Shown here: positions 36,242-46,143 of the stretch, one piece after another | How positions within the stretch are numbered: position 1 is the stretch's first letter | Layout of the letters: the number at the start of each line of letters is the position of its first letter | DNA from: Salinicola acroporae | Lineage (GTDB): Bacteria; Pseudomonadota; Gammaproteobacteria; Pseudomonadales; Halomonadaceae | Length of the DNA: 64,000 nt | NCBI RefSeq assembly: GCF_003206615.1 | Contig: NZ_PZJW01000008.1 | Span: 80,713 to 144,712 of the forward strand | Direction: 5' to 3' | Program-made: the position numbers and the translations under genes | Notes under the pieces: generated by a model | What the model saw: only the letters and a program-made list of their open reading frames with translations | The model's database searches: none | Told to the model about the DNA's origin: nothing

Positions 36242-37702
36242 TCAGGACGAACAGGAAAGGCATACCGGTGGCGCGCTGGCCGCCGGTGCCTCGGCCCAGA
36301 TCTCCATGCCGGGTCGACGATTGAACGGTGATGACAGCAGCTCGCGAAACGTGGCGAGCGGACGAGTGTCGCCCTCCTCCGCTGCTTCGATCACCTGTTG
36401 CGCCAGATGGGTGCGCAGGACATAGAGCGGATTGACGCGCCGCATCGCTGCCAGACGCTCCGTCTCCCCGCGATGCTCGCAAGCCAGGCGCTGATGGTAG
36501 CGCTCGAGCCAGGCACCGAGCGCGGGGCTGTCGACCTCCTCGGCCAGAGAGAGGCCACCGACCACATCCCGGTCGCTCAGTGCGCGAAAACTGCGATGGA
36601 AATCGGCGCGCGAGCGCTCGAGCAGGTCGAGCCATTCGTCGATCAGTTCGCCGTCGATCTCCTGCTCGGTCTCGAGCCCGAGACGCCCCCGCATCAGGAT
36701 GGCGTAGGCTGCCTGCAACGTGGGCTCGTAGCTGTCGAGTATTTCACGCAGCCGCGCTACTTCGATCAATGGCGTCAGTGATTGCCCCAATACGGTCAGG
36801 TTCCACAACGCCACGCCCGGCTGCTGATCGAAGGCATAGCGGCCCGAGGCATCGGTGTGGTTGGGGGTCAGGTCGGACACGAACCGATCCATGAACGCGT
36901 AGGGACCGTAGTCCAGCGTCAACCCCAGAATCGACATGTTGTCGGTGTTCATCACAGCGTGCACGAAGCCATATGCCTGCCAGCGGGCGACCAGTTCGGC
37001 GGTGCGGGTAACCACGTCCTGGAACAGCGCTTCCAACGGTGCCTCCTCCTGGGCCAGGTCGGAGCGGTGGCGATCGATCACGTGGCGCATCAGTCGCTCG
37101 AGATCCTCTACGCGCTGCTGCTGGTAAAGCCATTCGAAGTGACCGAACCGGACGTGACTCTCGGCCAGCCGCAGCAGGGTCGCGCCCGGTTCGACACGCT
37201 CGCGCATGACCTTCTCGCCATTGATGGCGACCGCCAACGCCTGGGTAGTGGGAATCTTGAGCCCGGTCATCGCCTCCCCGGCCAGATACTCGCGGATCGA
37301 GGAGCGCAGCACCGCGCGGCCATCGCCGAAGCGCGAGTAGGGTGTCTGGCCGGCTCCCTTGAGATGCAGGTCGATCGGGCCCTGTGGCGTCATCGCCTCG
37401 CCCAGCAGCAGCCCGCGGCCATCGCCGAGCGCCGGATTGTAGGTGCCGAACTGGTGGCCGGTGTATTTCTGGGCCAGTGGCTCCATGCCGTCCAGCAGGC
37501 GCTCGCCGCTCATCAGGGCAGTCAACCGATCCCGATCGATATCGTCCACCTCCAGCCCCAGCCGCGCAGCACCCGCCGGGCTGATGTCGAGCAGCCGAGT
37601 GTCGCGCCAGGGGGTCGGGGTCACACGGCTGAAGAAGTCCTGGGGAAAGCGAGACCAGACATTGTCGAAGGTCAGTGACTCGAGGGATGTCGCGCTGGCC
37701 AT
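36242..37702 (-). CDS. selO: Protein adenylyltransferase SelO (YdiU family)
   Basis: SelO is a pseudokinase-fold enzyme that transfers AMP to Ser, Thr or Tyr of proteins, linked to oxidative stress in E. coli. The 486-residue protein shows the family blocks YTGHQFGTYNPALGDGRG (near 80), LKGAGQTPYSRFGDGRAVLRSSIREYL, HVRFGHFEWLY, the active-site HAVMNTDNMSILG and DYGPYAFMD. The C-terminus ends CLSCSS, corresponding to the Cys (Sec in animal SelO) position. The enzyme looks intact and of normal length. Confidence 0.95.
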   Translation of the reverse strand: MASATSLESLTFDNVWSRFPQDFFSRVTPTPWRDTRLLDISPAGAARLGLEVDDIDRDRLTALMSGERLLDGMEPLAQKYTGHQFGTYNPALGDGRGLLLGEAMTPQGPIDLHLKGAGQTPYSRFGDGRAVLRSSIREYLAGEAMTGLKIPTTQALAVAINGEKVMRERVEPGATLLRLAESHVRFGHFEWLYQQQRVEDLERLMRHVIDRHRSDLAQEEAPLEALFQDVVTRTAELVARWQAYGFVHAVMNTDNMSILGLTLDYGPYAFMDRFVSDLTPNHTDASGRYAFDQQPGVALWNLTVLGQSLTPLIEVARLREILDSYEPTLQAAYAILMRGRLGLETEQEIDGELIDEWLDLLERSRADFHRSFRALSDRDVVGGLSLAEEVDSPALGAWLERYHQRLACEHRGETERLAAMRRVNPLYVLRTHLAQQVIEAAEEGDTRPLATFRELLSSPFNRRPGMEIWAEAPAASAPPVCLSCSS

Positions 37703-37838
37703 GGCGGCCTCCTCGGGTTGGCGGGGATTGGCTGTAGTCTAGCCCAAATGAGCGGTCACACACGAACCGGCGCTACCCGGCCATCTCGCCGGTAGCGCTC
37801 GCGAGGACCGGTTCGAGTCGGGGACCCGACCTGACGAA

Positions 37839-38747
37839 TCAGGCCGGGCTGCCTGCCGCGAAGGGACCGTCGATGCCGTGATCCCGGATCAGGTCACCGT
37901 TGGTGCGCAACAGCGACAATAGCTGCTGCTGATAGTTGGGTGACGTCGAGTAGTTGTGCAGCTTGCCGATCAGCCGCTCGGCCGAGATCGAGCGGCCGCT
38001 CGTGGCCAGAACCATGCGCTCCTGGCGCAATTGGGCATAGGCGCGGTGGGTGTTCAGGTTGTGAAGATAGGCACGGACGCCGTCACGCACGCTATCGAAC
38101 ATCTGGAAGCGCCGCGAGGTGCCGTTCTGGGCAATGCCGCAGCCGGCCGAGAAGCAGCGCATACCGAACAGATTGTTGCTCTCGCGGGCGATGCGCGAGG
38201 TTCCCCATCCGGACTCCTCGACGGCCTGGATTACGACCATCTCGAGCGGAATGGTGTTGACCCGGCTGAGCAGATCCTGGCTTACCTGGCCCGGCTCGCA
38301 GGTCACCCCGTAAGCGTCGCACAATCGCGCCAGTCGCGCCTTCTCGTCGTCGCGCAGCGGATTGACACGGGTGCTGGCCGCGAACAGCCAGTTGCGGTCG
38401 CTCTGAATGCGGGCGTTCTCGGCCTGCACCAAGGGGACCAGCATGCTCAGGAAAGCCGCCTTGCGCTTCGGACCCGCCTTGATCTCGCCCAGATCCGGAA
38501 GTTCACTCACCGGATCCAGCGCCGGGGGCTGAACGCGAGACGTGAGGGTCGATACGGTTTGCGGGGGCGACTGAGGGGTTTTTGAGAGCGGTTCGCCATG
38601 AGCCGCTATCGAAAACGTTGCAGTGCCGAGTGTGATCCCCAGTCCTACGATGGCCGCGGCAGCGTGCTGCGACAGCCTCCGGCGGCTGCGTCGACGAGGG
38701 TCGACAGGGGAAGATTCAGGCAAACACGACAAAAAGGAACGCGACAT
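37839..38747 (-). CDS. Bax-like N-acetylglucosaminidase (GH73 type)
   Basis: This 302-residue exported protein resembles the E. coli Bax protein, a beta-N-acetylglucosaminidase-fold murein hydrolase. The ATG at 38747 has GGAGGAG 6 bases upstream; a longer frame from 38789 adds 14 residues. An N-terminal basic region and hydrophobic stretch (AAAAIVGLGITLGTATFSIAA, about 30-50) act as a signal or anchor. The catalytic domain includes VNTIPLEMVVIQAVEESGWGTS with the glutamate and ESNNLFGMRCF, typical of the family. It is alone between selO and htpG. Confidence 0.87.
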   Translation of the reverse strand: MSRSFLSCLPESSPVDPRRRSRRRLSQHAAAAIVGLGITLGTATFSIAAHGEPLSKTPQSPPQTVSTLTSRVQPPALDPVSELPDLGEIKAGPKRKAAFLSMLVPLVQAENARIQSDRNWLFAASTRVNPLRDDEKARLARLCDAYGVTCEPGQVSQDLLSRVNTIPLEMVVIQAVEESGWGTSRIARESNNLFGMRCFSAGCGIAQNGTSRRFQMFDSVRDGVRAYLHNLNTHRAYAQLRQERMVLATSGRSISAERLIGKLHNYSTSPNYQQQLLSLLRTNGDLIRDHGIDGPFAAGSPA

Positions 38748-38833
38748 GCTCGCTCCTCCATTGGAAAGAAGCCGGCAGGTTACCAGCAATTGACTGCAAA
38801 CTTGAGGAAAAAAGGTGCAATTAGCCCGTTTTC

Positions 38834-38867
38834 AGTAAAAGAATGGCCGACCACGAGGGCCGGCCAT
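38834..38867 (-). terminator. Terminator after htpG
   Basis: ATGGCCG and CGGCCAT (38843-38867) pair around an 11-base loop, followed on the minus strand by TCTTTTACT. It lies 32 bases past the htpG stop. Confidence 0.68.
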
Positions 38868-38898
38868 GACACGCTGAATGCGCGATGCCCGATATCGA

Positions 38899-40797
38899 TC
38901 AGGCACTTAGCAGCAGGTTGAGACGCTTGACGTAGGCCGCCGGATCGTCGAGGTGACCACCCTCGGCGATGACCGCCTGATCAAGCAGGATATGGGCCAG
39001 ATCGTCGAAATTGCCCCCCTCGGTACGTTCGAGACGCGACACGAGGGCGTGTTCCGGATTGAGCTCGAGGATAGGTTTCACTTCCGGCAGCGGCTGGCCG
39101 GCGGCCTCCATCATGCGACGCATCTGGAAGCCCATCTCGTGCTCCGGCAGGACCACGCAGGCCGGCGAGTCAGTCAGACGATGGGTGACCCGCACGGCCT
39201 GAACGTTATCGCCCAGTACCTCCTTGACTCGCTTGACCAGCTCCTCCTTCGACTTGGCCGTCTCTTCCTGTGCCTGCTTCTCGGCTTCGTCGGCCATGTC
39301 GTCGAGCTCCAGATCGCCCTTGGCGACGTCGGCAAACGACTTGCCGTCGAACTCGGTCAGATGGCTCATCAGCCACTCATCGATGCGATCGTGCAGCAGC
39401 AGAACCTCGATTCCCTTCTTGCGGAAGATCTCCAGGTGCGGGCTGTGGCTGGCCGCGTTGAAGCCGTCCGCGACGATGTAATAGATCTTCTTCTGCCCCT
39501 CCTTCATGCGCTCGACGTAATCCGCCAGCGACTGATCCTGCGTCGCGCCGTCGGTATGGGTGGTCGTGAAGCGCAGCAGCCCCGAGATCTTGTCGCGGTT
39601 GGCGTAATCCTCCGCCGGACCTTCCTTCAGCACGTCGCCGAAGGTGTTCCAGAAGGTCTGATAGGCCTCCTTGTCCTTCGACAGCTTCTTGAGCATATCC
39701 AAGGCACGCTTGGTCAATGCCGACTTCATCGAGTCGACCTGCGGCGATTTCTGCAGCAGCTCGCGGGAGACATTCAACGGCAGATCGCGGGAATCCAGCA
39801 CGCCCTTGACGAAGCGCAGATAGAGCGGCAGGAACGCCTCGGCATCATCCATGATGAAGACGCGCTGGACGTAGAGCTTGAGCCCGCGCACGCCATCACG
39901 CTGGTAGAGATCGAACGGGGCACGCTCCGGCACGTAGAGCAGGCTGGTGTACTCGAGCTTGCCTTCGACCTTGTTGTGGCTCCAGGTCAGGGGGTCGCTG
40001 AAATCGTGGGCGATATGCTTGTAGAAGGCCTTGTATTCGTCGTCGCCGATCTCGGCCTTGGGTCGCACCCATAGCGCGGTCGCCTCGTTGACGGTCTCCC
40101 AGCTGACGGTCTCGCTGCCTTCGATCTCGTTGCCCTCTTCGTCGCGGGCCTTCTCGACCTTGGGCATGCGTACCGGCACATCGATGTGGTCCGAGTACTT
40201 GCGAACCAGGTTCTTGAGCCGGAAATCGTCGGCGAACTCCTTGGCGTCGTCCTTCAGGTGAAGCACGATCTCGGTACCGCGCTGGGGGTAGTCGATGTCG
40301 GCGATGGTGAACTCGCCCTCACCTCTCGAGCGCCACTCGACCCCCTGATCGCTGTCGGCACGGCGCGTGCGCACGACCATCTCGTCGGCGACGATGAAAC
40401 CGGAATAGAAGCCGACACCGAACTGGCCAATCAACTTGGCATCTTTCTGCTTTTCGCCGGAGAGCTGCTTGAGGAAGTCCGCGGTCCCGCTCTTGGCGAT
40501 CGTCCCCAGGTTCTTGATCACCTCGTCGCGGTTCATGCCGATACCGGTATCGCGCACGGTCACCGTGCCCGCCTCGGCGTCGTGCTCGATCTCGACGCGC
40601 AGCTCGGCATCGCCGGCGTAGAGCCCGTCGTTCTCCAGCGCCTCATAGCGCAGCTTGTCGCAGGCGTCCGCCGAGTTGGAAATCAGCTCACGCAGGAAAA
40701 TCTCCCGGTTGGAGTAGAGGGAGTGAATCATCAAATGGAGAAGCTGCTTGACCTCGGTCTGAAAGCCTAGCGTTTCTTCTTGAGTCGCGGTGGTCAT
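38899..40797 (-). CDS. htpG: Molecular chaperone HtpG (Hsp90 family)
   Basis: HtpG is the bacterial ATP-dependent Hsp90 chaperone. The 632-residue protein starts at the ATG at 40797 with GAGG 7 bases upstream; the 32 extra upstream codons are not family-like. The GHKL ATPase is N-terminal: [17 protein letters not shown] with the Mg-ligand Asn, VRDTGIGM and [11 protein letters not shown]. The middle domain has [15 protein letters not shown] with the catalytic Arg, and the C-terminal dimer domain ends [14 protein letters not shown]. Length and order are normal. Confidence 0.97.
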   Translation of the reverse strand: MTTATQEETLGFQTEVKQLLHLMIHSLYSNREIFLRELISNSADACDKLRYEALENDGLYAGDAELRVEIEHDAEAGTVTVRDTGIGMNRDEVIKNLGTIAKSGTADFLKQLSGEKQKDAKLIGQFGVGFYSGFIVADEMVVRTRRADSDQGVEWRSRGEGEFTIADIDYPQRGTEIVLHLKDDAKEFADDFRLKNLVRKYSDHIDVPVRMPKVEKARDEEGNEIEGSETVSWETVNEATALWVRPKAEIGDDEYKAFYKHIAHDFSDPLTWSHNKVEGKLEYTSLLYVPERAPFDLYQRDGVRGLKLYVQRVFIMDDAEAFLPLYLRFVKGVLDSRDLPLNVSRELLQKSPQVDSMKSALTKRALDMLKKLSKDKEAYQTFWNTFGDVLKEGPAEDYANRDKISGLLRFTTTHTDGATQDQSLADYVERMKEGQKKIYYIVADGFNAASHSPHLEIFRKKGIEVLLLHDRIDEWLMSHLTEFDGKSFADVAKGDLELDDMADEAEKQAQEETAKSKEELVKRVKEVLGDNVQAVRVTHRLTDSPACVVLPEHEMGFQMRRMMEAAGQPLPEVKPILELNPEHALVSRLERTEGGNFDDLAHILLDQAVIAEGGHLDDPAAYVKRLNLLLSA

Positions 40798-40920
40798 TGA
40801 TTGCCTCTTGACGGTTTTTCGTAATGAAGACGAAACGGGAAATAAAGACGAACGAAATTGGGTGCTCAGCGATATGGGGCTGGCCAGCTCCATTTCAAGC
40901 CAGGCCCGCGGGGAGCACGT

Positions 40921-41256
40921 TCAGTCGACCACGACCTCGTCGTCGTCGATGCCCTTCCAGCGGCGATAGTCGCCCATCGCCCGGTCGACCCGCGTCAGCA
41001 ACCAGCCGACGATGAAGACGTCATCGACGAGCCCGATGATCATCAGGAAATCGGGGATCAGGTCCAGCGGCGACACCAGATAGACCAGTGCCAGCGCCAT
41101 CCACCCGAAAGCCGCCCATGGGATGGGGCGGTAGCGTCCACGAAAGACATCCATGCTCATGGGTCCGAAGACGCGAAATGCGCGTCCGATCCGGGCCAAG
41201 GCGCCGCCACGCTGTCTGAGGCGGGAGAGCTGGGTCACGAAACGCCAGGGATTCAT
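40921..41256 (-). CDS. DUF1232 (YkvA-like) small membrane protein
   Basis: A 111-residue protein with the DUF1232 core AFGWMALALVYLVSPLDLIPDFLMIIGLVDDVFIVGWLL (read in pieces, about 49-87). The motif SPLDLIPD-N-LDD is the family signature. The N-terminus is basic and the C-terminus acidic (GIDDDEVVVD). YkvA-like proteins are membrane-associated with no known biochemical activity. It stands between htpG and the divergent lytic transglycosylase gene. Confidence 0.85.
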   Translation of the reverse strand: MNPWRFVTQLSRLRQRGGALARIGRAFRVFGPMSMDVFRGRYRPIPWAAFGWMALALVYLVSPLDLIPDFLMIIGLVDDVFIVGWLLTRVDRAMGDYRRWKGIDDDEVVVD

Positions 41257-41555
41257 GGTCGAACCTCTAGTGATGGATTGGGGGAGAAGGCGCGATCGCC
41301 GTCACTTGACCCTGTAGATGGTCACGATTCGACCAGGATTCAACGTTGGCGTTGTGAAACGGGGCTACCCAAGTCGCTCCCCATCGGCGACGATGGTCGC
41401 CATGAGTCGACCCGGTCCTGGCGGACGGCCTGGCCATTGCGCCACGTCTTACATCGGCGCAGCCAGTACGGCTGCGCTGGCGAAGCTGTCGTCGACCGCC
41501 CGATCAGACCTGACGCGTTCGACGACGAGTGCGCTTTGAAAAAGAGAGAGACCCA

Positions 41556-43532
41556 ATGCCCGCATTGCCCATTCGCAGACGTTGGTTCAGTTGGTGCCTG
41601 GCCGGCGCCATGGGCTTGAGCACCGGTGCCCAAGCCGTCGTGGCGTCGCCCGACGTCACCACCCATGACGACCGGATCATGAAACAGGCGCTGGATGCCG
41701 CCCGCGACCGGCGCTGGGACGATATCGACCAAGCCGCCATCCAGAACCATGTACTGGCCGGATACGTGGAGTACCACCGGCTTCGCGCCCGGCTCTCCAC
41801 CGCATCGGCGGCGGAGGTCAATGACTTCATCGTTCGCCATGGCGACTCCCCGCTGGCGGACTGGATGCGCGGCGCCGCCCAGACCCGCTTCGGCCAGTTG
41901 GGACGCTTCGACGACCTGCTGGCGATCAGCGATGGCGAACCCTCCGCCACCATCCGTCAGTGCTACTACTACACCGCGCTTCTCGACCGCGATCCGGCCG
42001 AGGCTTCGGCGGGCGGGGAGAAGCTGTGGCACGTGGGCGCCTCCCAGCCCGAGGCCTGCGACACCCTGTTCTCGACGCTTCAGCAGCGCGGCGTGCTGAC
42101 CGACGAGGACACCTGGGAGCGCATGATGCTGGCGTGGGAGAACGGCGAGGACGGGCTGGTCACCTACCTCGAGCGCGGTCTGGACGACAGCTGGCAGCGC
42201 GCCATCGACAGCTTCGATAGCGTCCGCGGCAATTACGCCGGGGTCACCCGGGTTCCACTGGACCTGGGGCCCGATGGCGAGGCCAGTGGCGCCCTGATCG
42301 CCGCCGCCATGCATGGGCTGACGCGCGCCGATACCGAAGCCTCGCTGGAGGCCTGGCGCAAGATCGCCCCCCATGTCTCGCTCAACGAGGAGCGGCGTCA
42401 TCGGATCGAACACGACTTGGCGTTCTACTCCATGGTTCGTGACGTCGACAACAATCAGGGCTGGGTCGACACGACGCTGCCACGTCTCGCGGACGCCGAC
42501 CTGATCGAGCTGCGCATTCGCAATGCGGTCACCGAAGGCAATTGGCCCAATGTCGCGCGCTGGAGCGAGGCGCTCCCGCCCGACGTGCGGGCGGAGGCCC
42601 ACTGGCAGTACTGGCTCGGACGCGCCAGCGAGGCGATGGGAGACGAGGCCAAGGCGCGCCAGGCGTACCAGCTGGCCGCTCAGGACCGCAGCTTTTTCGG
42701 CTTTGCCGCCGCCGATCGCCTGGGGCAGCCCTATCAACTGCAGATGGCCAATACCCAGGTCTCGACGCTACAGCAGGAACTGACGGGCATGCTGCCGGTG
42801 GTGAAGCGCACCGAGGCGCTGATGCGCATCGGCGAAGAGGGCCTGGCGCGCAGCGAGTGGTACACCGCCGCCGCTCGCGACACACCGGACCAGGCCGAGG
42901 CGCTGGCCGATTACGCGATTCGCCAGGGCTGGTTCGGCATGGCGATACAGACCACCATTGCCGCGAAACAGTGGGACGCCCTGCCCTGGCGCTTTCCGGC
43001 GGCCTACCGCGACTCGTTCATCAAGTGGGGCGAGGTCAATCAGGTCGATCCCTACCTGCTGATGGGCATCGCCAGGCGCGAGAGCGCCTTCAATCCGCAG
43101 GCGACATCTCCGGTGGGAGCGCGCGGCCTGATGCAGCTGATGCCGGGTACCGCCGACCATGTCGCCCGCAATCTCGGTATCAGCGCCCCTACCACTTCGG
43201 AGCTGTTCGAGCCCCAGATCAACATCCGCCTGGGCAGCACCTACATCCATTCGATGCTGGAGCGCTACCGCGGCAACCGGATCGCGGCGACGGCGGCCTA
43301 CAACGCCGGCCCCCAGCGCGTGGATCGATGGCTGACCAGCGCACCGCGCGAGTTCGACCGCTTCGTCGAGAGCATTCCTTTCCGGGAGACCCGGGATTAC
43401 GTGCAGGCCGTGCTGGCCTACCGGGTCATCTTCGAGAGCCTGGCCAAACAGGGCGATACCCAGGGCGTCGCCATGCTCTCCCAGGCCGAGCGCCAGGGGA
43501 ATTACGATCCCACCCTGATCGCCCGAAACTGA
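41556..43532 (+). CDS. slt: Soluble lytic murein transglycosylase
   Basis: This 658-residue periplasmic enzyme cleaves peptidoglycan between MurNAc and GlcNAc to form 1,6-anhydromuropeptides. It has a signal peptide (about 1-30: RRRWFSWCLAGAMGLSTGAQA), a long helical doughnut domain of TPR-like pairs (about 35-470), and a C-terminal goose-type lysozyme-like SLT domain with VDPYLLMGIARRESAFNPQ (catalytic Glu in RESAF), GARGLMQLMPGTA, and AAYNAGPQRVDRWL. The ATG at 41556 gives the signal peptide directly; a GTG at 41529 would add nine charged residues. The size and domain order match Slt70. Confidence 0.94.
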   Translation: MPALPIRRRWFSWCLAGAMGLSTGAQAVVASPDVTTHDDRIMKQALDAARDRRWDDIDQAAIQNHVLAGYVEYHRLRARLSTASAAEVNDFIVRHGDSPLADWMRGAAQTRFGQLGRFDDLLAISDGEPSATIRQCYYYTALLDRDPAEASAGGEKLWHVGASQPEACDTLFSTLQQRGVLTDEDTWERMMLAWENGEDGLVTYLERGLDDSWQRAIDSFDSVRGNYAGVTRVPLDLGPDGEASGALIAAAMHGLTRADTEASLEAWRKIAPHVSLNEERRHRIEHDLAFYSMVRDVDNNQGWVDTTLPRLADADLIELRIRNAVTEGNWPNVARWSEALPPDVRAEAHWQYWLGRASEAMGDEAKARQAYQLAAQDRSFFGFAAADRLGQPYQLQMANTQVSTLQQELTGMLPVVKRTEALMRIGEEGLARSEWYTAAARDTPDQAEALADYAIRQGWFGMAIQTTIAAKQWDALPWRFPAAYRDSFIKWGEVNQVDPYLLMGIARRESAFNPQATSPVGARGLMQLMPGTADHVARNLGISAPTTSELFEPQINIRLGSTYIHSMLERYRGNRIAATAAYNAGPQRVDRWLTSAPREFDRFVESIPFRETRDYVQAVLAYRVIFESLAKQGDTQGVAMLSQAERQGNYDPTLIARN

Positions 43533-43643
43533 CTCGGTCCCAATCGGCTAGACGCGACGCCCCGCCCGTACGGAAATAGAGTGCCAGTTCCGGGCGTACG
43601 GGGCGATTCGGGTCGAACGGGCCAGGGGCGGGGCGCGAACCGA

Positions 43644-44222
43644 TCAGATCAGCCAGAGCCCGATGCCGATGCCCCCGGCCACGGTGATGGCGAGGCCGAT
43701 CAGCATCATCAATCCGTCCCCGGCGGTCAGGCCGAGCGCCATGATGACGATCGCCAGTGCGGGGATGGCAGCGGCGAACGGCAGCAACTCCAATGGCATC
43801 ATCCCGAGCCCCAGCACCACCATCAGCAGCGCCAGCAGGCGCTGGGTCACATCTCCCATCAGCCAGGACAGCCTAGGCGCGAGGAATCGATCGATTCTCC
43901 GCGTCCAGGGCCTGACGCGTTGGGTGACGCGATGCCACCGTTCGTGACTGATGCCGCGTTCGGCCAGGGTGCCCGGTAGCCACGGGCTCCTGCGCCCGAA
44001 GACCAGCTGGATCGCCATCAGCGCAATGAAAATGCCACAGAGACTCGGCACCCCTGGCACGCCACCGGTGGGCAGCAATGCAATCAGCGCCGGCAGCAAC
44101 ACCACGGGGCCGAATCCCCGGGCATTGAAGGTATCGACGATATCCTGCAGCGTTATCGTCTCATCCTCGACCTGATCGTCGAGCGTCTCGAGAATATCGG
44201 TGAGCTTCATTCGCTCCGACAT
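43644..44222 (-). CDS. ExoD-family membrane protein
   Basis: A 192-residue protein of the exopolysaccharide synthesis ExoD family. Characteristic blocks are FGPVVLLPALIALLPTGGVPGVPSLCGIFIALMAIQLVFG (read in pieces, about 37-76), SPWLPGTLAERGI and the C-terminal helical pair LLALLMVVLGLGMMPLELLPFAAAIPA. It has four membrane segments. In Rhizobium ExoD affects polysaccharide production and invasion, but the molecular role is unknown. Starts at 44222 and 44210 are both possible. It converges with slt. Confidence 0.88.
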   Translation of the reverse strand: MSERMKLTDILETLDDQVEDETITLQDIVDTFNARGFGPVVLLPALIALLPTGGVPGVPSLCGIFIALMAIQLVFGRRSPWLPGTLAERGISHERWHRVTQRVRPWTRRIDRFLAPRLSWLMGDVTQRLLALLMVVLGLGMMPLELLPFAAAIPALAIVIMALGLTAGDGLMMLIGLAITVAGGIGIGLWLI

Positions 44223-44283
44223 ACGTCACCTCCCTGTAACGTCATGGTCATTGTCCTGGTAAACGGACTCGCGAACGACGCGG

Positions 44284-44700
44284 TCAAAGGCCGCGACGGG
44301 CATGCTTCAACGAGATCTGATCGTTGAGCGTCCAGAAGTCGTAGAGAACGCCGATCAGGAACAAGCCCCCGGTCAACAGATAGATCAATCCGGTGATCCA
44401 CTTCCCCATGTACATCCGATGAATGCCGAAGACCCCCAGGAATGTCAGCAGGATCCACGCCAGGGTGTAGCTGGTCGGGCCAGCCCGGAAGCGCAAGTCC
44501 GCCTGGCGGTCCATGCTCGGGATCAGGAACAGGTCGATCAGCCAGCCGATCCCGAACAGCCCCAGCGTCAAAAACCAGATCGTGCCGGTGACGGGCTTGC
44601 CGTAGTAGAAACGGTGGGCTCCGGTGAACCCGAAGATCCACAGCAGATACCCGATGACCTTGCTGTGCGTGTCGTTGAGACTCAAACCGTGTTGTGCCAC
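44284..44700 (-). CDS. TM2-domain membrane protein
   Basis: The 138-residue protein starts at the GTG at 44700 with CAGGAG 8-9 bases upstream; the longer frame adds low-quality sequence. It has two TM2-type repeats: IGYLLWIFGFTGAHRFYYGKPVTGTIWFLTLG (about 13-44) and LAWILLTFLGVFGIHRMYMGKWITGLIYLLTGG (about 78-110), each a helix pair with the G-x-H-R/F-Y-x-G turn. The ends carry FWTLNDQISLKHARRG. Function of bacterial TM2 proteins is not established. Confidence 0.87.
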   Translation of the reverse strand: MAQHGLSLNDTHSKVIGYLLWIFGFTGAHRFYYGKPVTGTIWFLTLGLFGIGWLIDLFLIPSMDRQADLRFRAGPTSYTLAWILLTFLGVFGIHRMYMGKWITGLIYLLTGGLFLIGVLYDFWTLNDQISLKHARRGL

Positions 44701-45309
44701 GCGCGTTGCTCCTGACTCGTTCAATGTGTGAAAACCGCTGGCCGGCGCCGGCTTGCCGCGCTGACGCGCCCCGCGAGCAGCGGGCGACAGCTTACCCAAG
44801 GTCGCCGGCCCGATACATAGTGGCGTTTCGAGACGCTGGCCCGGCCGCCACACCTGGGCCGCAATACCTGCTGCGCCCGCGACGCTCGGCAGACGTACCC
44901 GCTACGGCTGACGGTAAACCCCGAGCATTCCTCGCCGGCAACGGCGTCCGTCAGGGCGAGCGTGACCGTTTTCTGTCAATCTTCTTAAAAAGGGTTAATA
45001 AAACCATACCGTGTGACGCGATCAGCCCGGAAAAAAGGCGTTGGCAGGCTGTAGACGCGCATAAATTTTCCATCTATGGTTTGTGAGCGGGGCATGGGAA
45101 ACGATGCTACCAAAGTCAAGCCCTCAGACGCTTGACGAGGTATATCCCCCAATGCAACATCCGTTGCGTAGGTTTGCAGGTAGAATGTCGTCAGTTGTTA
45201 GTCGATCTCGTCCAACTCCTAGTGCGCATTCCCCCCTAGTCTGACCACGCATTTCGGGCATCCCCCGGGAGGCTCGGGTACATCACTATGCAAGTTAAGG
45301 ATATCGACA
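44701..45309. promoter_or_regulatory. Long leader region of the cold-shock gene
   Basis: A 609-base gap before the cold-shock gene with no convincing gene on either strand. The last 200 bases probably hold the promoter and a long 5' untranslated leader, as in cspA, whose structure controls cold expression. TTGACG at 45134 could be a -35 hexamer, but no good -10 follows at the expected spacing. AAGGA lies 8-9 bases before the ATG. Confidence 0.45.
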
Positions 45310-45516
45310 ATGGCAACTGGCACTGTCAAATGGTTTAACGACACCAAAGGCTACGGTTTCATCTCCCCGGATGACGGCGGCGATGATCTGTTCGCGCACT
45401 TCTCCGAAATTCAGGCAGAAGGCTTCAAAACTCTGCAGGACGGCCAGAAGGTTACCTTCGACGTCACTCAGGGCAAGAAAGGCCTTCAGGCCGCCAATAT
45501 CAAGGTCGCTGGCTAA
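45310..45516 (+). CDS. Cold-shock protein (CspA family)
   Basis: A 68-residue single cold-shock domain, a small RNA/ssDNA-binding beta barrel that acts as an RNA chaperone. [20 protein letters not shown] holds the RNP1-type KGYGFI, and [10 protein letters not shown] the RNP2 segment; the usual V-F-V-H is L-F-A-H here, a common variation in some paralogues. The C-terminus GLQAANIKV is typical. The gene is monocistronic and is followed by two hairpins. The exact csp letter cannot be assigned. Confidence 0.94.
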   Translation: MATGTVKWFNDTKGYGFISPDDGGDDLFAHFSEIQAEGFKTLQDGQKVTFDVTQGKKGLQAANIKVAG

Positions 45517-45533
45517 AACCGGCCAAAGGTTCC

Positions 45534-45560
45534 AAACGCAGGGATCGATTCCCAGCGTTT
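45534..45560 (+). terminator. First hairpin after the cold-shock gene
   Basis: AAACGC-A-GGGA pairs with TCCC-A-GCGTTT (one A-A mismatch) directly after the stop, followed by CACCGCC rather than U. It may protect the mRNA or help the stronger terminator 14 bases downstream. Confidence 0.6.
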
Positions 45561-45573
45561 CACCGCCTTGAGC

Positions 45574-45600
45574 AAAGCCCACCGGATGGTGGGCTTTTTA
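45574..45600 (+). terminator. Main terminator after the cold-shock gene
   Basis: AAAGCCCACC and GGTGGGCTTT form a 10-bp stem around GGAT, followed by a TTTTTA run. A classical intrinsic terminator. Confidence 0.92.
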
Positions 45601-45643
45601 GTGGCCGCGACGCAAAGCCCGCAAGCGCTCTGCCCGCCGCCTC

Positions 45644-46084
45644 TCAGGGTTCGCCGATATCCTCGTGCCAGACCTCCGGATGGGCGGCGATGAACCGCGA
45701 CATCAACTCCCGGCACACCGGATCGTCGAGGACCTCGACCACCACGCCACGCTCCCTGAGTAACGCTTCTTCGCCCATGAAGGTTCGATTCTCGCCAACG
45801 ATGATCCTGGGTATGCCGTAGAGCAGGATTGCGCCGCTGCACATCGAGCATGGCGACAGCGTCGTGTAGAGCGTCGAATCCCGATAGACAGAAGCCGGGA
45901 GGCGGCCGGCATTCTCCAAGGCATCCATCTCGCCATGGAGAATGGCACTCCCTCTCTGCTGGCGCTGATTGTGCCCTAGCCCGATGATCTCACCCCGGTG
46001 GACCAGGACGGATCCGATCGGCACGCCACCCTCGTCGAGACTACGCCTCGCCTGTTCGACCGCTGCCTGCATGAAGTCATCCAC
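45644..46084 (-). CDS. Cytidine/deoxycytidylate-type nucleoside deaminase (cytosine deaminase-like)
   Basis: A 146-residue zinc deaminase. The zinc and catalytic site is complete: HGEMDALENAG gives His and the proton-shuttling Glu, and LSPCSMCSGAILLYG gives the two Cys. The overall pattern resembles yeast cytosine deaminase (Fcy1) and related nucleoside deaminases more than TadA. I chose the GTG at 46084 with AGAGGAG 6-8 bases upstream. The base or nucleoside substrate cannot be decided from sequence. It is 59 bases downstream of the lipid kinase gene on the same strand. Confidence 0.85.
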   Translation of the reverse strand: MDDFMQAAVEQARRSLDEGGVPIGSVLVHRGEIIGLGHNQRQQRGSAILHGEMDALENAGRLPASVYRDSTLYTTLSPCSMCSGAILLYGIPRIIVGENRTFMGEEALLRERGVVVEVLDDPVCRELMSRFIAAHPEVWHEDIGEP

Positions 46085-46143
46085 GTCGCGCTCTCCTCTA
46101 GCACGTTGATCGGGTTGTGACGCCTTCCCGTGGCGAGCCGGCG

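Noticed and set aside
35957-36331. A 124-codon plus-strand frame between pntA and selO
   Set aside because: It runs into the 3' end of selO on the other strand and has no family features; low-complexity AT-rich start.
41340-42737. A 465-codon minus-strand frame opposite slt
   Set aside because: It lies antisense to the well-supported lytic transglycosylase gene and has no recognisable domain; it is a high-GC shadow frame.
43558-43605. GC-rich inverted repeat between slt and the exoD-like gene
   Set aside because: CCCGTACG/CGTACGGG can pair, but only with a 22-base loop and no U-tract, so I did not list it as a terminator.
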